Shown: positions 50,277 to 59,299 of the stretch, one piece after another
How positions within the stretch are numbered: position 1 is the first letter of the stretch
Layout of the letters: every line of letters starts with the position of its first letter
Assembly (NCBI GenBank): GCA_014651175.1
Contig: BMWJ01000001.1
Coordinates: 248,001-312,000 of the forward strand
Source of the DNA: Streptomyces clavifer
GTDB taxonomy: Bacteria; Actinomycetota; Actinomycetes; Streptomycetales; Streptomycetaceae
Length of the DNA: 64,000 bases
Direction of reading: 5' to 3'
The notes under the pieces: generated by a model
The model's database searches: none
What the model was told of the DNA's origin: nothing
The model's input: the letters and a program-made list of their open reading frames with translations, nothing else
Position numbers and translations under genes: made by a program

Positions 50277-50302
50277 AACACGAAGGGGACGCCGTGGATT
50301 CC
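50277..50302 (-). promoter_or_regulatory. SigR-type promoter of msrA (GGAAT-N18-GTT)
   Basis: On the minus strand, GGAAT at 50302-50298, an 18-nt spacer and GTTG from 50279. It exactly matches the S. coelicolor SigR consensus for thiol-oxidative stress genes. It lies 37 nt upstream of the start codon. Confidence 0.8.
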
Positions 50303-50322
50303 GGCGCCCCGCCCGTCCGCCG

Positions 50323-51435
50323 CTACTGCGGCAGCGTCGCGGGGCTGCCGCCGTTCGCCTCGTACCCGGCGACGGCCAGCGCCCGGTACACCGTGTACTC
50401 GGCGGCCGGATCGGAGCTCTGCGTCCACGGCAGCGCGCCCACGTGCCCGTCGATGTGGACGAGCTGGTTCACCGCCTCCGACCAGCGCTCCATACGGACG
50501 AGGAAGAGGACCAGCAGGTGGCGCACATGGGCGAGCATCGGATCGTCGGCACGGGCCGCGTGCACCGCGAACATCGCGCCCTCGACGGCCTTCGTCACCA
50601 CGACACCCCGGTAGAAGCCCTGCACCAGGGTGATCTCGGGCAGGTGCTCGTACACCGCGAACAACGGCAGCGCCGCGAGGAGCGAGCCCTGCGGGGCGCG
50701 GGCGGCGGCCGACGTCGCGAAGCGGTCGGCCTCCTCGCGGGAGCCGTGCCACTTCTCGCACCAGAAGTGCAGGGCGGCGATGTGCGCACCCATGTGGGCC
50801 GGAGCACGGTCGATGATCTTCACCCAGAGCTGGTCGAACTGTTCGTGGGAGTAGCCCAGCCCGCGGGCGGCGGCCAGTTCCACGATGTAGGGGACCGGGT
50901 CGCCCGGTGCCAGCAGGGCGGCTTCGCCGCAGACCGTGCGCGCCTCCTCCAGGATGATCCGGAAGTCGTCGGTGCCCACCGTGCCGGTGCGCCACGCCTG
51001 CTGCACCAGGAACTCCGCGTGCACCGCCGCGGCGCCCGCGTCCTTCGGGGCCTCCGCCCGCCACTTCCGCAGCCACGCCCCGCCCTCACCGGGCCGCTGC
51101 GCCAGCTCAAGGGACGCCGCCCCGGCGAACGCCTGCACCCGCTGCCACCGGGTCTCGCTCTCCTTCGGCGTGCCCGCCAGCAGCTGGGAGGCGGCCCGCC
51201 ACTCCTGGGTGCCCTGCACCACGTCGAGGACGTCGAGGAGGTCCTGGTCGGGCCCCGGCATCCGGACGTCCAGCTCCTCCTGGCGTACGAAGCCGTACGT
51301 GTCGGGGTCGGCGGCGTCGGGGGAACCGGGCGCGACCTGGCGGATGCCGCCACGACGGCGCAGCATGACCGGGCCGACGATCGCGGCGAGCATGCACACG
51401 GCGAGCAGGAACCACAGAATCTCCATGCGGTCCAT
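50323..51435 (-). CDS. membrane-anchored helical-repeat protein of unknown function
   Basis: 370 residues. One N-terminal transmembrane helix ([23 protein letters not shown]) precedes an alpha-helical cytoplasmic domain with TPR-like repeats ([78 protein letters not shown]). No catalytic motif. It belongs to a conserved Streptomyces family of unknown role and sits between msrA and a transsulfuration gene. Two in-frame ATGs (51435 and 51426) are equally possible. Its promoter region overlaps that of the divergent metB-like gene, only about 60 bp. Confidence 0.78.
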   Translation of the reverse strand: MDRMEILWFLLAVCMLAAIVGPVMLRRRGGIRQVAPGSPDAADPDTYGFVRQEELDVRMPGPDQDLLDVLDVVQGTQEWRAASQLLAGTPKESETRWQRVQAFAGAASLELAQRPGEGGAWLRKWRAEAPKDAGAAAVHAEFLVQQAWRTGTVGTDDFRIILEEARTVCGEAALLAPGDPVPYIVELAAARGLGYSHEQFDQLWVKIIDRAPAHMGAHIAALHFWCEKWHGSREEADRFATSAAARAPQGSLLAALPLFAVYEHLPEITLVQGFYRGVVVTKAVEGAMFAVHAARADDPMLAHVRHLLVLFLVRMERWSEAVNQLVHIDGHVGALPWTQSSDPAAEYTVYRALAVAGYEANGGSPATLPQ

Positions 51436-51495
51436 TGTCCCCGTACGGCGGGCGTGGCCCGTAAGTGCCCTCGGGACGAACTACGCTCGGGCCTC

Positions 51496-52641
51496 ATGAG
51501 TGACCAGCACAGCTTCGAGACCCTCGCGATCCACGCCGGCAACACGGCGGATCCCCTCACCGGCGCAGTGGTCCCGCCGATCTACCAGGTGTCCACGTAC
51601 AAGCAGGACGGCGTCGGCGGACTGCGCGGCGGCTACGAGTACAGCCGCAGCGCCAACCCGACCCGTACCGCCCTGGAGGAGAACCTGGCGGCCCTGGAGG
51701 GCGGCCGTCGCGGGCTCGCCTTCGCGTCCGGCCTCGCCGCGGAGGACTGCCTCCTGCGCACGCTGCTGACGCCGGGCGACCACGTGGTCATCCCGAACGA
51801 CGCCTACGGCGGCACGTTCCGGCTGTTCGCGAAGGTCGCCTCCCGCTGGGGCGTGGAGTTCTCCGTCGCCGACACCTCGGACGTGTCCGCGGTACGGGCG
51901 GCGATCACCCCCCGCACCAAGGCGATCTGGGTCGAGACGCCGTCGAACCCGCTGCTCGGCATCACCGACATCGCGGCCGTCGCGGGGGTGGCACGGCAGG
52001 CGGGTGCGCGCCTCGTCGTCGACAACACCTTCGCCAGCCCCTACCTGCAGCAGCCGCTCGCGCTCGGTGCGGACGTCGTGGTGCACTCGACCACCAAGTA
52101 CATGGGCGGCCACTCGGACGTCGTCGGTGGCGCGCTCGTCGTCAGCGACCCGGAGCTGGCCGAGGAGCTGGCCTACCACCAGAACGCGATGGGCGCCGTG
52201 GCCGGCCCGTTCGACGCCTGGCTGGTGCTCCGCGGCATCAAGACCCTCGCGGTCCGCATGGACCGGCACGACGAGAACGCCACCAAGGTCGCCGACCTGC
52301 TGACCCGCCACCCCAAGGTCACCCAGGTCCTGTACCCCGGCCTGCCGGAGCACCCCGGGCACGAGATCGCCGCCAAGCAGATGAAGGCGTTCGGCGGCAT
52401 GGTGTCCTTCCGCGTCGCGGGCGGCGAGGAGGCGGCGGTCGAGGTCTGCAACCGCGCCAAGCTCTTCACGCTCGGTGAGTCGCTCGGCGGGGTCGAGTCG
52501 CTGCTGGAGCACCCGGGCCGTATGACGCACGCGTCCGCCGCGGGTTCCCCGCTGGAGGTGCCGGCCGACCTCGTCCGGCTGTCCGTCGGCATCGAGAACG
52601 CCGACGACCTGCTGGCCGACCTGACGCAGGCGCTGGGCTGA
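51496..52641 (+). CDS. cystathionine gamma-synthase/lyase (PLP-dependent)
   Basis: 381 residues of the Cys/Met metabolism PLP enzyme family. Visible are YEYSRSANPTRTALEENLAALE, the PLP-binding Lys in STTKYMGGHSDVVGG, and a C-terminal LGESLGGVESLLEHPGRMTHAS. The family makes cystathionine from O-acyl-homoserine or splits cystathionine to cysteine; the sequence alone does not decide, and Streptomyces uses reverse transsulfuration to supply cysteine for mycothiol. The ATG at 51496 follows a TACGCT box (51483-51488), suggesting a leaderless message. It ends at a perfect hairpin. Confidence 0.92.
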   Translation: MSDQHSFETLAIHAGNTADPLTGAVVPPIYQVSTYKQDGVGGLRGGYEYSRSANPTRTALEENLAALEGGRRGLAFASGLAAEDCLLRTLLTPGDHVVIPNDAYGGTFRLFAKVASRWGVEFSVADTSDVSAVRAAITPRTKAIWVETPSNPLLGITDIAAVAGVARQAGARLVVDNTFASPYLQQPLALGADVVVHSTTKYMGGHSDVVGGALVVSDPELAEELAYHQNAMGAVAGPFDAWLVLRGIKTLAVRMDRHDENATKVADLLTRHPKVTQVLYPGLPEHPGHEIAAKQMKAFGGMVSFRVAGGEEAAVEVCNRAKLFTLGESLGGVESLLEHPGRMTHASAAGSPLEVPADLVRLSVGIENADDLLADLTQALG

Positions 52642-52651
52642 CGGACGGAGT

Positions 52652-52681
52652 CCGGCGGCCGGGGACCTCCCCGGCCGCCGG
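52652..52681 (+). terminator. terminator hairpin
   Basis: CCGGCGGCCGGGG / CCCCGGCCGCCGG (52652-52664, 52669-52681) with an ACCT loop, 10 nt after the cystathionine gene stop. Confidence 0.88.
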
Positions 52682-52735
52682 TGGCGTTGCGTGCGCCGCG
52701 CCTCCCGCCGGCGGACAGTGCGTGCGTACCGCTTG

Positions 52736-52927
52736 TCAGACGGCGACCTTCTCGTCCTCCAGCGAGGCCCTGATCTGATCGCGCAGCTCGGGGCTGTCCG
52801 TGTGCTCATGGACCGAGACGGCGTGTTCGGCGGCGGCCCGTACGACTTCGTCCTCCTCGCCGGTGATGGCGAGGGAGCAGTTCGAGACGCTCGGGTAGTT
52901 GCGGCAGTCCGCGATCTTCCGTGTCAT
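52736..52927 (-). CDS. DUF1059 small protein
   Basis: 63 residues matching the DUF1059 pattern: MTRKIADCRNYPSVSNCSLAITG, then a conserved helix EEDEVVRAAAEHAVSVHEHTD and a final acidic helix. Two Cys and nearby His residues may bind metal; no function is known. It is cytosolic and monocistronic, converging with the transsulfuration gene across the hairpin. The ATG at 52927 has GGAGG upstream (minus strand GAGGAGGCC). Confidence 0.82.
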   Translation of the reverse strand: MTRKIADCRNYPSVSNCSLAITGEEDEVVRAAAEHAVSVHEHTDSPELRDQIRASLEDEKVAV

Positions 52928-53188
52928 GACGGCCTCCTCGGCTCGACCGTGCCGTCCCTTCCAGGGTAGATCCGCACGCTCCGGGGGGACACCGGCCGTC
53001 ACCGGCCCCGCGGGGGAGTCGTCGAGGCGACGGTGCCGTCCGGGGGCTCGGTCACCCACGCCCGCACCACGCACACGGCGACCGCCGTCCACGACAGGCA
53101 CACCACCACCCGGTGCGCGCGGCAGCCTCGCCCCACGTCGCGCCGCCCGCGGTGCGAGAGCCGCCGGGTGCCGGCGCCACGGTGCCGG

Positions 53189-53719
53189 TCAGTTGTCGCC
53201 CGGGGGCTGGTGCGCCGCCTGGCGGGCTGCCAGCGAGGCGTTGAACCGGGTGAGCAGGGCGCAGAACGTGTCGCGCTCCTCCTCGCTCCAGTCACCGGTC
53301 ACCTGGGACATCAGCTCGCGCCGTGAGGCACGGACCTCCTCCAGACGGGCCTGGCCGCGCGGCGACAGCTGCAGGACGACCGCCCGCCCGTCCTCCGGGT
53401 GCGAGGTGCGCTTGACCAGACCGGTGTCGACGAGCGGCGCGACCTGACGGGTCACGGTCGAGGAGTCGATCCCCATGCCCGCGGCCAGCGCCTTCACGCC
53501 CATCGGGCCTTCCAGGTCGAGCCGGTTGAGCAGCAGGTAGGCGGCCCGGTCCATGGAGTTGCGGACCTGGCCGACACCGCCGAGGCGGGTCTGCTCGGCG
53601 CGGCGGGCGAAGACGGCCACCTGGTGCTGAAGTGCGTCGAGGAGGTGGTCCGTTCCCGGGTGTCCGGGGGCTGCGCCCCCGGAAGGAGACGCGGCAGTCG
53701 TCATGTCCTGAGGGGGCAT
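53189..53719 (-). CDS. MarR-family transcriptional regulator
   Basis: 176 residues. The winged helix lies at about residues 60-140 (AAYLLLNRLDLEGPMGVKALAAGMGIDSSTVTRQVAPLVDTGLVKRTSHPEDGRAVVLQLS region) with the conserved D-x-R wing (EDGR). Helices at both ends form the dimer interface (LLDALQHQVAVFARRAEQTRL). It is divergent from the threonine dehydratase gene and could regulate it. The ATG at 53719 is chosen; a second Met (53704) leaves a shorter N-terminus. The ligand is unknown. Confidence 0.9.
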   Translation of the reverse strand: MPPQDMTTAASPSGGAAPGHPGTDHLLDALQHQVAVFARRAEQTRLGGVGQVRNSMDRAAYLLLNRLDLEGPMGVKALAAGMGIDSSTVTRQVAPLVDTGLVKRTSHPEDGRAVVLQLSPRGQARLEEVRASRRELMSQVTGDWSEEERDTFCALLTRFNASLAARQAAHQPPGDN

Positions 53720-53876
53720 GGCCTGGGGCTCTCTTCGTGCGGTGTCGGATGGGTGGGGGACAGAGTACGCGGCCACGGGGCAACGCGTACCAGCGCTGCA
53801 CAAACCTGTGGACACCACCGCAGGCCACCATGAGATGCGACGGCCCGCGACGCTCCGAGCTGCAAGACTTGCTGTC

Positions 53877-55106
53877 ATGACCTTCCGCACGACTGGCCCG
53901 TTTCCGCCGCTGATCCTCGACGACGTCCGGGGGGCTCAGAAGATGCTGTCCGGGGTGGCCAGGACGACGGGAATGGAGGGCAGCCGCCATCTGACCGCCC
54001 TCGTCGGTGCGCCCGTCCACCTCAAGTGCGAGAACCTGCAGCGCACCGGATCGTTCAAACTGCGCGGGGCGTACGTACGGATCGCCGGTCTCAGCCCCGT
54101 AGAGCGGGCTGCGGGCGTGGTGGCCGCGAGTGCCGGAAACCATGCGCAGGGTGCAGCACTGGCCTCCTCACTGCTCGGCGTACGGTCGACGGTCTTCATG
54201 CCGGTCGGTGCTCCCCTGCCGAAGGTGGCCGCGACCCGTGAGTACGGGGCACAGGTGAGGCTGCACGGCCACGTCGTGGACGAGACGCTCGCCGCCGCCC
54301 AGGAGTACGCCGAGCAGAACGGGGCCGTCTTCATCCACCCCTTCGACCACCCGGACATCATCGCGGGCCAGGGCACCGTGGGCCTGGAGATCCTCGAACA
54401 GTGCCCGGAGGTCCGCACGATCGTCGTGGGCATCGGAGGCGGCGGTCTCGCCGCCGGGATCGCCGTCGCGGTCAAGGCGCTGCGCCCCGACGTCAGGATC
54501 GTCGGAGTCCAGGCGGCGGGCGCGGCCGGCTATCCGGCGTCACTGGCCGCCGGGCATCCCGTGGCCCTCGACTCCGTGCAGACCATGGCCGACGGCATCA
54601 AGGTGGGCCGGCCCGGCGATCTCCCCTTCCAGCTGATCAAGGAGCTGGTCGACGAGGTGCGCACGGTCACCGAGGACGAGCTCTCCAGCGCGCTGCTGCT
54701 CTGCCTGGAGCGGGCGAAGCTGGTCGTCGAGCCGGCCGGGGCGAGCCCGGTAGCGGCACTGCTCAGCGACCCCGGGGCCTTCCGCGGGCCGGTCGTCGCC
54801 GTCCTGTCCGGCGGCAACGTGGACCCCCTGCTGATGCAGCGCATCCTCACGCACGGCATGGCCGCGGCGGGCCGGTACCTGAGCCTGCGGCTGCGGCTCA
54901 CCGACCGTCCGGGAGCGCTGGCCGCACTCCTGGGCACGCTGTCCGTGGCCGACGCCAATGTGCTCGACATCAGCCACGTGCGGACCGATCCCCGGCTGGG
55001 GCTCACCGAGGCGGAGGTGGAGCTGCACCTGGAGACCAAGGGCCCGGAGCACTGCGAGGACGTCGCCTCCGCGCTGCGGGACGAGGGGTACCTGGTCATG
55101 CGCTGA
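53877..55106 (+). CDS. threonine dehydratase (threonine ammonia-lyase) with ACT domain
   Basis: 409 residues. The PLP-dependent fold-type II domain (about 1-320) has the Lys in GSFKLRGAY, the SAGNHAQGAAL loop and the Gly-rich phosphate cup GIGGGGLAAG. A C-terminal ACT-like regulatory domain (about 330-409: LRLRLTDRPGALAALLGTLSV) follows. It deaminates L-threonine (or serine) to 2-oxobutyrate. This biodegradative/regulated form differs from the biosynthetic IlvA with two ACT domains. Context with a divergent MarR regulator suggests inducible control. The start is an ATG without clear Shine-Dalgarno. Confidence 0.93.
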   Translation: MTFRTTGPFPPLILDDVRGAQKMLSGVARTTGMEGSRHLTALVGAPVHLKCENLQRTGSFKLRGAYVRIAGLSPVERAAGVVAASAGNHAQGAALASSLLGVRSTVFMPVGAPLPKVAATREYGAQVRLHGHVVDETLAAAQEYAEQNGAVFIHPFDHPDIIAGQGTVGLEILEQCPEVRTIVVGIGGGGLAAGIAVAVKALRPDVRIVGVQAAGAAGYPASLAAGHPVALDSVQTMADGIKVGRPGDLPFQLIKELVDEVRTVTEDELSSALLLCLERAKLVVEPAGASPVAALLSDPGAFRGPVVAVLSGGNVDPLLMQRILTHGMAAAGRYLSLRLRLTDRPGALAALLGTLSVADANVLDISHVRTDPRLGLTEAEVELHLETKGPEHCEDVASALRDEGYLVMR

Positions 55107-55243
55107 AACGCAAAACCGGTTGTGGGCCGCCCTGTCCGGCCATAGCGTGCACCGCCGAGCCGTCCGAACATCCCGGCGCGGGAGCGCCGGGAAATCTAGG
55201 ATCGGCTCAGGAAGTCACCCGAAAGCAACTGGGGGAATCCCGT

Positions 55244-56251
55244 ATGCCAGGCGCCATTTACGCCGAAGGCCTGGTGAAGACCTTCGGCGAGGTACGAGCA
55301 CTGGACGGCGTCGATCTCGACGTACCCGAGGGCACCGTTCTGGGCCTGCTGGGGCCCAACGGTGCAGGCAAGACGACCGCCGTGCGCGTGCTGACCACCC
55401 TGCTCCAGCCCGACAGCGGACGAGCTGTCGTGGCGGGCATCGACGTACTGAAGCATCCCAACGAGGTCCGCCGCTCGATCGGCCTCTCCGGTCAGTTCGC
55501 GGCGGTCGACGAGTACCTGACCGGTCGCGAGAACCTGCAGATGGTCGGTCAGCTCTACCAGATGAGCGGCCGCGACGCGAAGAAACGGGCGGTGCAGCTC
55601 CTGGAGAGGTTCAACCTCTCCGACGCGGCCGACCGCACCGCGAAGACGTACTCCGGGGGCATGCGCCGCCGCCTCGACCTGGCGGCGGCGCTCGTCGTCT
55701 CCCCGCCGGTGATGTTCATGGACGAGCCCACCACGGGACTCGACCCGCGCAACCGGCAGCAGCTGTGGGAGGTCATCCAGGAGCTCGTCGCGGGCGGCAC
55801 GACGCTGCTGCTGACCACGCAGTACCTGGAGGAGGCCGACCACCTCGCCCACGACATCTGTGTGATCGACCACGGCAAGGTCATCGCCCGGGGCACCTCG
55901 GACCAGCTCAAGGCCCGCACGGGCGGGGAGCGCGTCGAGGTCGTCGTGCACCAGCCGGACCAGATCGAACCCGCCCGCGCGGTGCTCGCCACCTACGGCA
56001 AGGGCGAGATCTCCCTCGCCGAACACACCCGCAAGCTGACCGTCCCGGTCACCGGCGGGGCCAAACTGCTCGCCGAAGTCATCCGCGATCTCGACAGCCA
56101 CGGTGTGGAGATCGACGACATCGGCCTGCGCCGCCCCACCCTCGACGACGTCTTCATCTCGCTCACCGGCCACGCCGCCGAGCTGGAGAGGGCCAACGGG
56201 GAGGGCGGATCGACCCGGGCCGCGAAGGGCCCGAAGGAGGACGGGCAGTGA
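55244..56251 (+). CDS. ABC transporter ATP-binding protein (DrrA-like)
   Basis: 335 residues of the DrrA/daunorubicin-resistance ABC subfamily. Walker A GPNGAGKTTAVRVL, Q-loop SIGLSGQFAAVDEYLTG, signature YSGGMRRRL, Walker B VMFMDEPTTGLDPR and switch His HTTQY-type TTQYLEEADH are present. The C-terminal ~90 residues form the DrrA-specific domain (VEIDDIGLRRPTLDDVFISLTG). It energises the DrrB-like permease encoded with a GTGA overlap. Exporters of this kind handle drugs, polyketides or lipids; the substrate is not identifiable here. It starts with ATG after GGGGGA. Confidence 0.94.
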   Translation: MPGAIYAEGLVKTFGEVRALDGVDLDVPEGTVLGLLGPNGAGKTTAVRVLTTLLQPDSGRAVVAGIDVLKHPNEVRRSIGLSGQFAAVDEYLTGRENLQMVGQLYQMSGRDAKKRAVQLLERFNLSDAADRTAKTYSGGMRRRLDLAAALVVSPPVMFMDEPTTGLDPRNRQQLWEVIQELVAGGTTLLLTTQYLEEADHLAHDICVIDHGKVIARGTSDQLKARTGGERVEVVVHQPDQIEPARAVLATYGKGEISLAEHTRKLTVPVTGGAKLLAEVIRDLDSHGVEIDDIGLRRPTLDDVFISLTGHAAELERANGEGGSTRAAKGPKEDGQ

Positions 56252-57108
56252 CTGCCACCACGGACACCGCGGAAGAACTCCTCCCGCGGAGCCACCGCAG
56301 CGGTATCGGCCAGTCGGTCGCCGACTCCCTCGTCGTCGCCCGCCGCAACCTCATCCGCATGGCCCGCATCCCGGAGATGGTCATCTTCGGGCTGATCCAG
56401 CCGATCATGTTCGTGGTGCTGTTCACCTACGTCTTCGGCGGCTCCATCAAGGTCGGCAGCACCATCTCGTCCGCGGACTACCGTGAATTCCTGATGGCCG
56501 GGATCTTCGCCCAGACCGTCACCTTCGCCACCGCGGGCGCCGGAGCGGGTATCGCGGACGACATGCACAAGGGGCTGATCGACCGCTTCCGGTCCCTGCC
56601 GATGGCCCGGGGCGCCGTCCTCACCGGACGTACCCTCGCCGACCTCGTGCAGACCGCGCTCACCCTCGTCGTGCTCGCCGGTGTCGCACTGATCATCGGC
56701 TGGCGGACCCACGAGAACCTCGGCAAGGTGCTGCTCGGCTTCCTGCTGCTGCTCCTGCTGGGGTACGCGTTCTCCTGGATCGGCGCGCTGATCGGCCTCG
56801 TCGTGCGGACACCGGAGGCGGCCACGTCCGGCGGACTGATCTGGCTGTTCCCGCTCACGTTCATCTCGAACGCCTTCGTGGACGCCAACCAGATGCCGAC
56901 CGTGCTGCGCCACATCGCGGAGTGGAACCCCTTCAGCGCCACGGTGCAGGCCTGCCGCGAGCTGTTCGGGAACCTGCCGCCGGGCTTCGTCACGCCGGAC
57001 GCCTGGCCGATGCAGCACCCGATCCTGGCCTCGGTGATCTGGTCCGTCCTGATCATCGTGGTCTTCCGCACCCTGGCAGTCCGCAAATACCGCTCGGCCA
57101 CCGCCTGA
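56248..57108 (+). CDS. ABC-2 type permease (DrrB-like)
   Basis: 286 residues with six predicted helices and the ABC-2 permease pattern: a cytosolic N-terminus, VIFGLIQPIMFVVLFTYVFGG, DDMHKGLIDRFRSLPMARGAVL before helix 3, and PTVLRHIAEWNPFSATVQACRELF near the end. It forms the transmembrane part of the exporter with the DrrA-like ATPase. The GTG start overlaps the ATPase stop by 4 nt (GTGA). A long compound hairpin follows the stop and faces greA. Confidence 0.93.
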   Translation: MTATTDTAEELLPRSHRSGIGQSVADSLVVARRNLIRMARIPEMVIFGLIQPIMFVVLFTYVFGGSIKVGSTISSADYREFLMAGIFAQTVTFATAGAGAGIADDMHKGLIDRFRSLPMARGAVLTGRTLADLVQTALTLVVLAGVALIIGWRTHENLGKVLLGFLLLLLLGYAFSWIGALIGLVVRTPEAATSGGLIWLFPLTFISNAFVDANQMPTVLRHIAEWNPFSATVQACRELFGNLPPGFVTPDAWPMQHPILASVIWSVLIIVVFRTLAVRKYRSATA

Positions 57109-57126
57109 CGCGCCTGATCCGCCCAG

Positions 57127-57199
57127 GGCCGTTGGGAAGTTACGGGCAGTGAAATGCCCGCAATTCGGGCAGATGTGTGTCCGTAACTTCCCGGCGGCC
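57127..57199. terminator. compound hairpin between ABC permease gene and greA
   Basis: Outer stem GGCCG-GGGAAGTTACGG / CCGTAACTTCCC-CGGCC (57127-57145 and 57181-57199, with 2-nt internal bulges) encloses a second stem TGCCCG / CGGGCA (57155-57160, 57166-57171). It lies between converging genes and is a likely bidirectional terminator. Confidence 0.8.
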
Positions 57200-57205
57200 T
57201 GGCAA

Positions 57206-57703
57206 TCAGCCCGAGTACGGCTTCGCCGTGAGGATCTTCACCGTCGCCTTCTTGCCGTTCGGCAGCTCGTACTCGGCGTCCTCGCCCATCCGCTTGCCGT
57301 TCACGCCCACGCCGAGCGGGGACTGCGGGGAGTACGTCTCGATGTCGGCGCTCGCGTACTCGCGGGAGGCGAGCAGGAAGGTGAGGGTGTCGTCCGGGTC
57401 GCCGTCGAAGGCGATCGTCACGACCATGCCGGGCTCGACCACGCCGTCGTCGGCAGGTGCCTCGCCGACCTTCGCGTGCTCCAGGAGCTGGGTGAGCTGA
57501 CGCACCCGGAGCTCCATCTTGCCCTGCTCCTCCTTGGCCGCGTGGTACCCGCCGTTCTCCTTGAGGTCACCCTCCTCGCGAGCGGCCGCGATCTTGACGG
57601 TGATCTCCGAGCGCGCGGGACCAGTGAGGCGTGCCAGCTCGGCCTTGAGCTGGTTGTACGCCTCCTGCGTGAGCCAGGTGACGTTTTCGCTGGTCTGGGT
57701 CAC
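57206..57703 (-). CDS. greA: transcription elongation factor GreA
   Basis: 165 residues. An N-terminal coiled coil (TWLTQEAYNQLKAELARL to RQLTQLLEHA) carries the acidic tip loop GDLKENGGYHAAKEEQG. A C-terminal FKBP-like domain follows (EPGMVVTIAFDGDPDDTLTFLL, SPQSPLGVGVNGKRMGEDAEYELPNGK). It enters RNA polymerase's secondary channel to induce transcript cleavage in backtracked complexes. The GTG at 57703 has GAGGAG 6 nt upstream. It is followed by the compound hairpin. No neighbour appears functionally linked. Confidence 0.95.
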   Translation of the reverse strand: MTQTSENVTWLTQEAYNQLKAELARLTGPARSEITVKIAAAREEGDLKENGGYHAAKEEQGKMELRVRQLTQLLEHAKVGEAPADDGVVEPGMVVTIAFDGDPDDTLTFLLASREYASADIETYSPQSPLGVGVNGKRMGEDAEYELPNGKKATVKILTAKPYSG

Positions 57704-57918
57704 AGGGTGCTCCTCGTCGGTACTGGTGAATACAAAGCAACGCCCTACCCCAAGCATGCGCTGCCACGGGTGGGCGAAACCACGAGCCTAACAATTCCCC
57801 GCGAAAAGGGGGAGAACGTAAACCGGCACACCGGCGTATCACCTGGTCAGAGCCGGAGCGCGCGGATCAGGTGCGTCGCGCGCCCTCGGGCGCGGCCGGG
57901 AGCCCGGCGCGCACGCCG

Positions 57919-58320
57919 TCAGCCGGCGGTGCAGGCCATCAGCTCGACGGCGGTAGCCCTGGAGGTCGTGCGCAGGGAGACGACCTTGTCGACCCGGTCG
58001 GCGTCCTCGTCGAACCGGAAGTCCTTGCGGGCGACCTCGGCGCCGTCCTCGCGCAGGGCGCGGACCGTGCAGTACCCGTCGGCGCCCCGGTCCTTGCGGA
58101 CCTCCAGGTGCGCCTCGGCCCGGTCGTCGGAGACGATCTTCGCCTTGATGAGCTCACCGCTGACGTCCTGGCCGGCGACGTAGTCGTAGCCGAACCAGCC
58201 GACGATGCCGAGGAGACCCACACCCAGCACCGCACCGATGATCTTCAGCTTGCGGTCCGCGCGCTCGTCCTCGGACCTGCCGTAGCGCCCGTCGGGCAAG
58301 GCCTCGCGTACCGCCGCCAT
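57919..58320 (-). CDS. DUF4307 membrane protein
   Basis: 133 residues. One transmembrane helix (LKIIGAVLGVGLLGIVGWFGYDYV) near residue 30 is followed by an extracytoplasmic domain (about 55-133) with the DUF4307 pattern: AHLEVRKDRGADGYCTVRALREDGAEVA, and two Cys residues that may form a disulfide. Homologues lie beside mca in actinobacteria, so a link to mycothiol metabolism is possible but unproven. The ATG at 58320 has GGAGGAA 6 nt upstream. It is divergent from mca. Confidence 0.85.
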   Translation of the reverse strand: MAAVREALPDGRYGRSEDERADRKLKIIGAVLGVGLLGIVGWFGYDYVAGQDVSGELIKAKIVSDDRAEAHLEVRKDRGADGYCTVRALREDGAEVARKDFRFDEDADRVDKVVSLRTTSRATAVELMACTAG

Positions 58321-58347
58321 GATCGTTCCTCCCGTGCCGGGGACCGT

Positions 58348-58373
58348 GGAATTTTCCACCCCCCGGTTCAGTC
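58348..58373 (+). promoter_or_regulatory. SigR-like promoter of mca (GGAAT-N18-GTC)
   Basis: GGAAT at 58348-58352, an 18-nt spacer and GTC at 58371-58373. One base differs from the SigR -10 GTT. Mca is reported as a SigR target in S. coelicolor. A TATAGA box (58376-58381) next to it could be a vegetative alternative. Confidence 0.6.
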
Positions 58374-58417
58374 ACTATAGAAGCCGACCTTCGCGACCAA
58401 TCACTGAGGACCGAGTC

Positions 58418-59299
58418 TTGACCGAGCAGCTGAGACTGATGGCCGTTCACGCCCACCCCGACGACGAGTCGAGCAAGGGCGCGGCCACCATGGCCAAGTA
58501 CGTGTCCGAGGGGGTGGACGTCCTGGTCGTCACCTGCACAGGGGGCGAGCGCGGATCCATCCTCAACCCGAAACTCCAGGGTGACGCGTACATCGAGGAG
58601 CACATCCACGAGGTACGCAAGAAGGAGATGGACGAGGCCCGGGAGATCCTGGGCGTCAAGCAGGAGTGGCTCGGCTTCGTCGACTCGGGCCTGCCCGAGG
58701 GCGACCCGCTGCCGCCGCTGCCCGACGGCTGCTTCGCCCTGGAGGACGACGAGACGGCGGCGGGGCGCCTGGTCGCGAAGATCCGTGCGTTCCGGCCGCA
58801 GGTGATCACCACCTACGACGAGAACGGCGGGTACCCGCACCCCGACCACATCAAGACGCACACCATCTCGATGATCGCCTTCGAGGGCGCGGCGGACACC
58901 GAGAAGTTCCCCGAGGCGGACTTCGGCCCCGCCTGGCAGCCGCAGAAGCTCTACTACAACCAGGGCTTCAACAAGCCGCGCACGGTCGCGCTCCACGAGG
59001 CGCTGCTCGCCCGGGGGCTGGAGTCCCCGTACGGCGAGTGGCTGGAGCGCTGGAAGGAGTTCGAGCGCGCCGAACGCACGCTGACCACGCACGTTCCGTG
59101 CGACGAGTTCTTCGAGATCCGCGACAAGGCGCTCATCGCGCACGCGACGCAGATCGACCCGGACGGCGGCTGGTTCCGGGTTCCGATGGACATCCAGCGG
59201 GAGGTCTGGCCGACCGAGGAGTACGAGCTCGCCACGTCCCTGGTCGCTACCTCCCTCCCCGAGAGCGACCTCTTCGCGGGCATCCGCGACAATGCCTGA
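58418..59299 (+). CDS. mca: mycothiol S-conjugate amidase
   Basis: 293 residues of the zinc-dependent LmbE-like N-acyl hydrolase family. The zinc ligands lie in AVHAHPDDESS and YPHPDH; the EARGSILN-type GGERGSILNPKLQGDAY region is also conserved. It cleaves mycothiol-electrophile conjugates, releasing a mercapturic acid that is exported and glucosaminyl-inositol for recycling, a main detoxification route in actinobacteria. The start is a TTG at 58418 with TGAGGA upstream, matching the conserved N-terminus. It overlaps the small membrane protein gene by 8 nt. Confidence 0.94.
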   Translation: MTEQLRLMAVHAHPDDESSKGAATMAKYVSEGVDVLVVTCTGGERGSILNPKLQGDAYIEEHIHEVRKKEMDEAREILGVKQEWLGFVDSGLPEGDPLPPLPDGCFALEDDETAAGRLVAKIRAFRPQVITTYDENGGYPHPDHIKTHTISMIAFEGAADTEKFPEADFGPAWQPQKLYYNQGFNKPRTVALHEALLARGLESPYGEWLERWKEFERAERTLTTHVPCDEFFEIRDKALIAHATQIDPDGGWFRVPMDIQREVWPTEEYELATSLVATSLPESDLFAGIRDNA

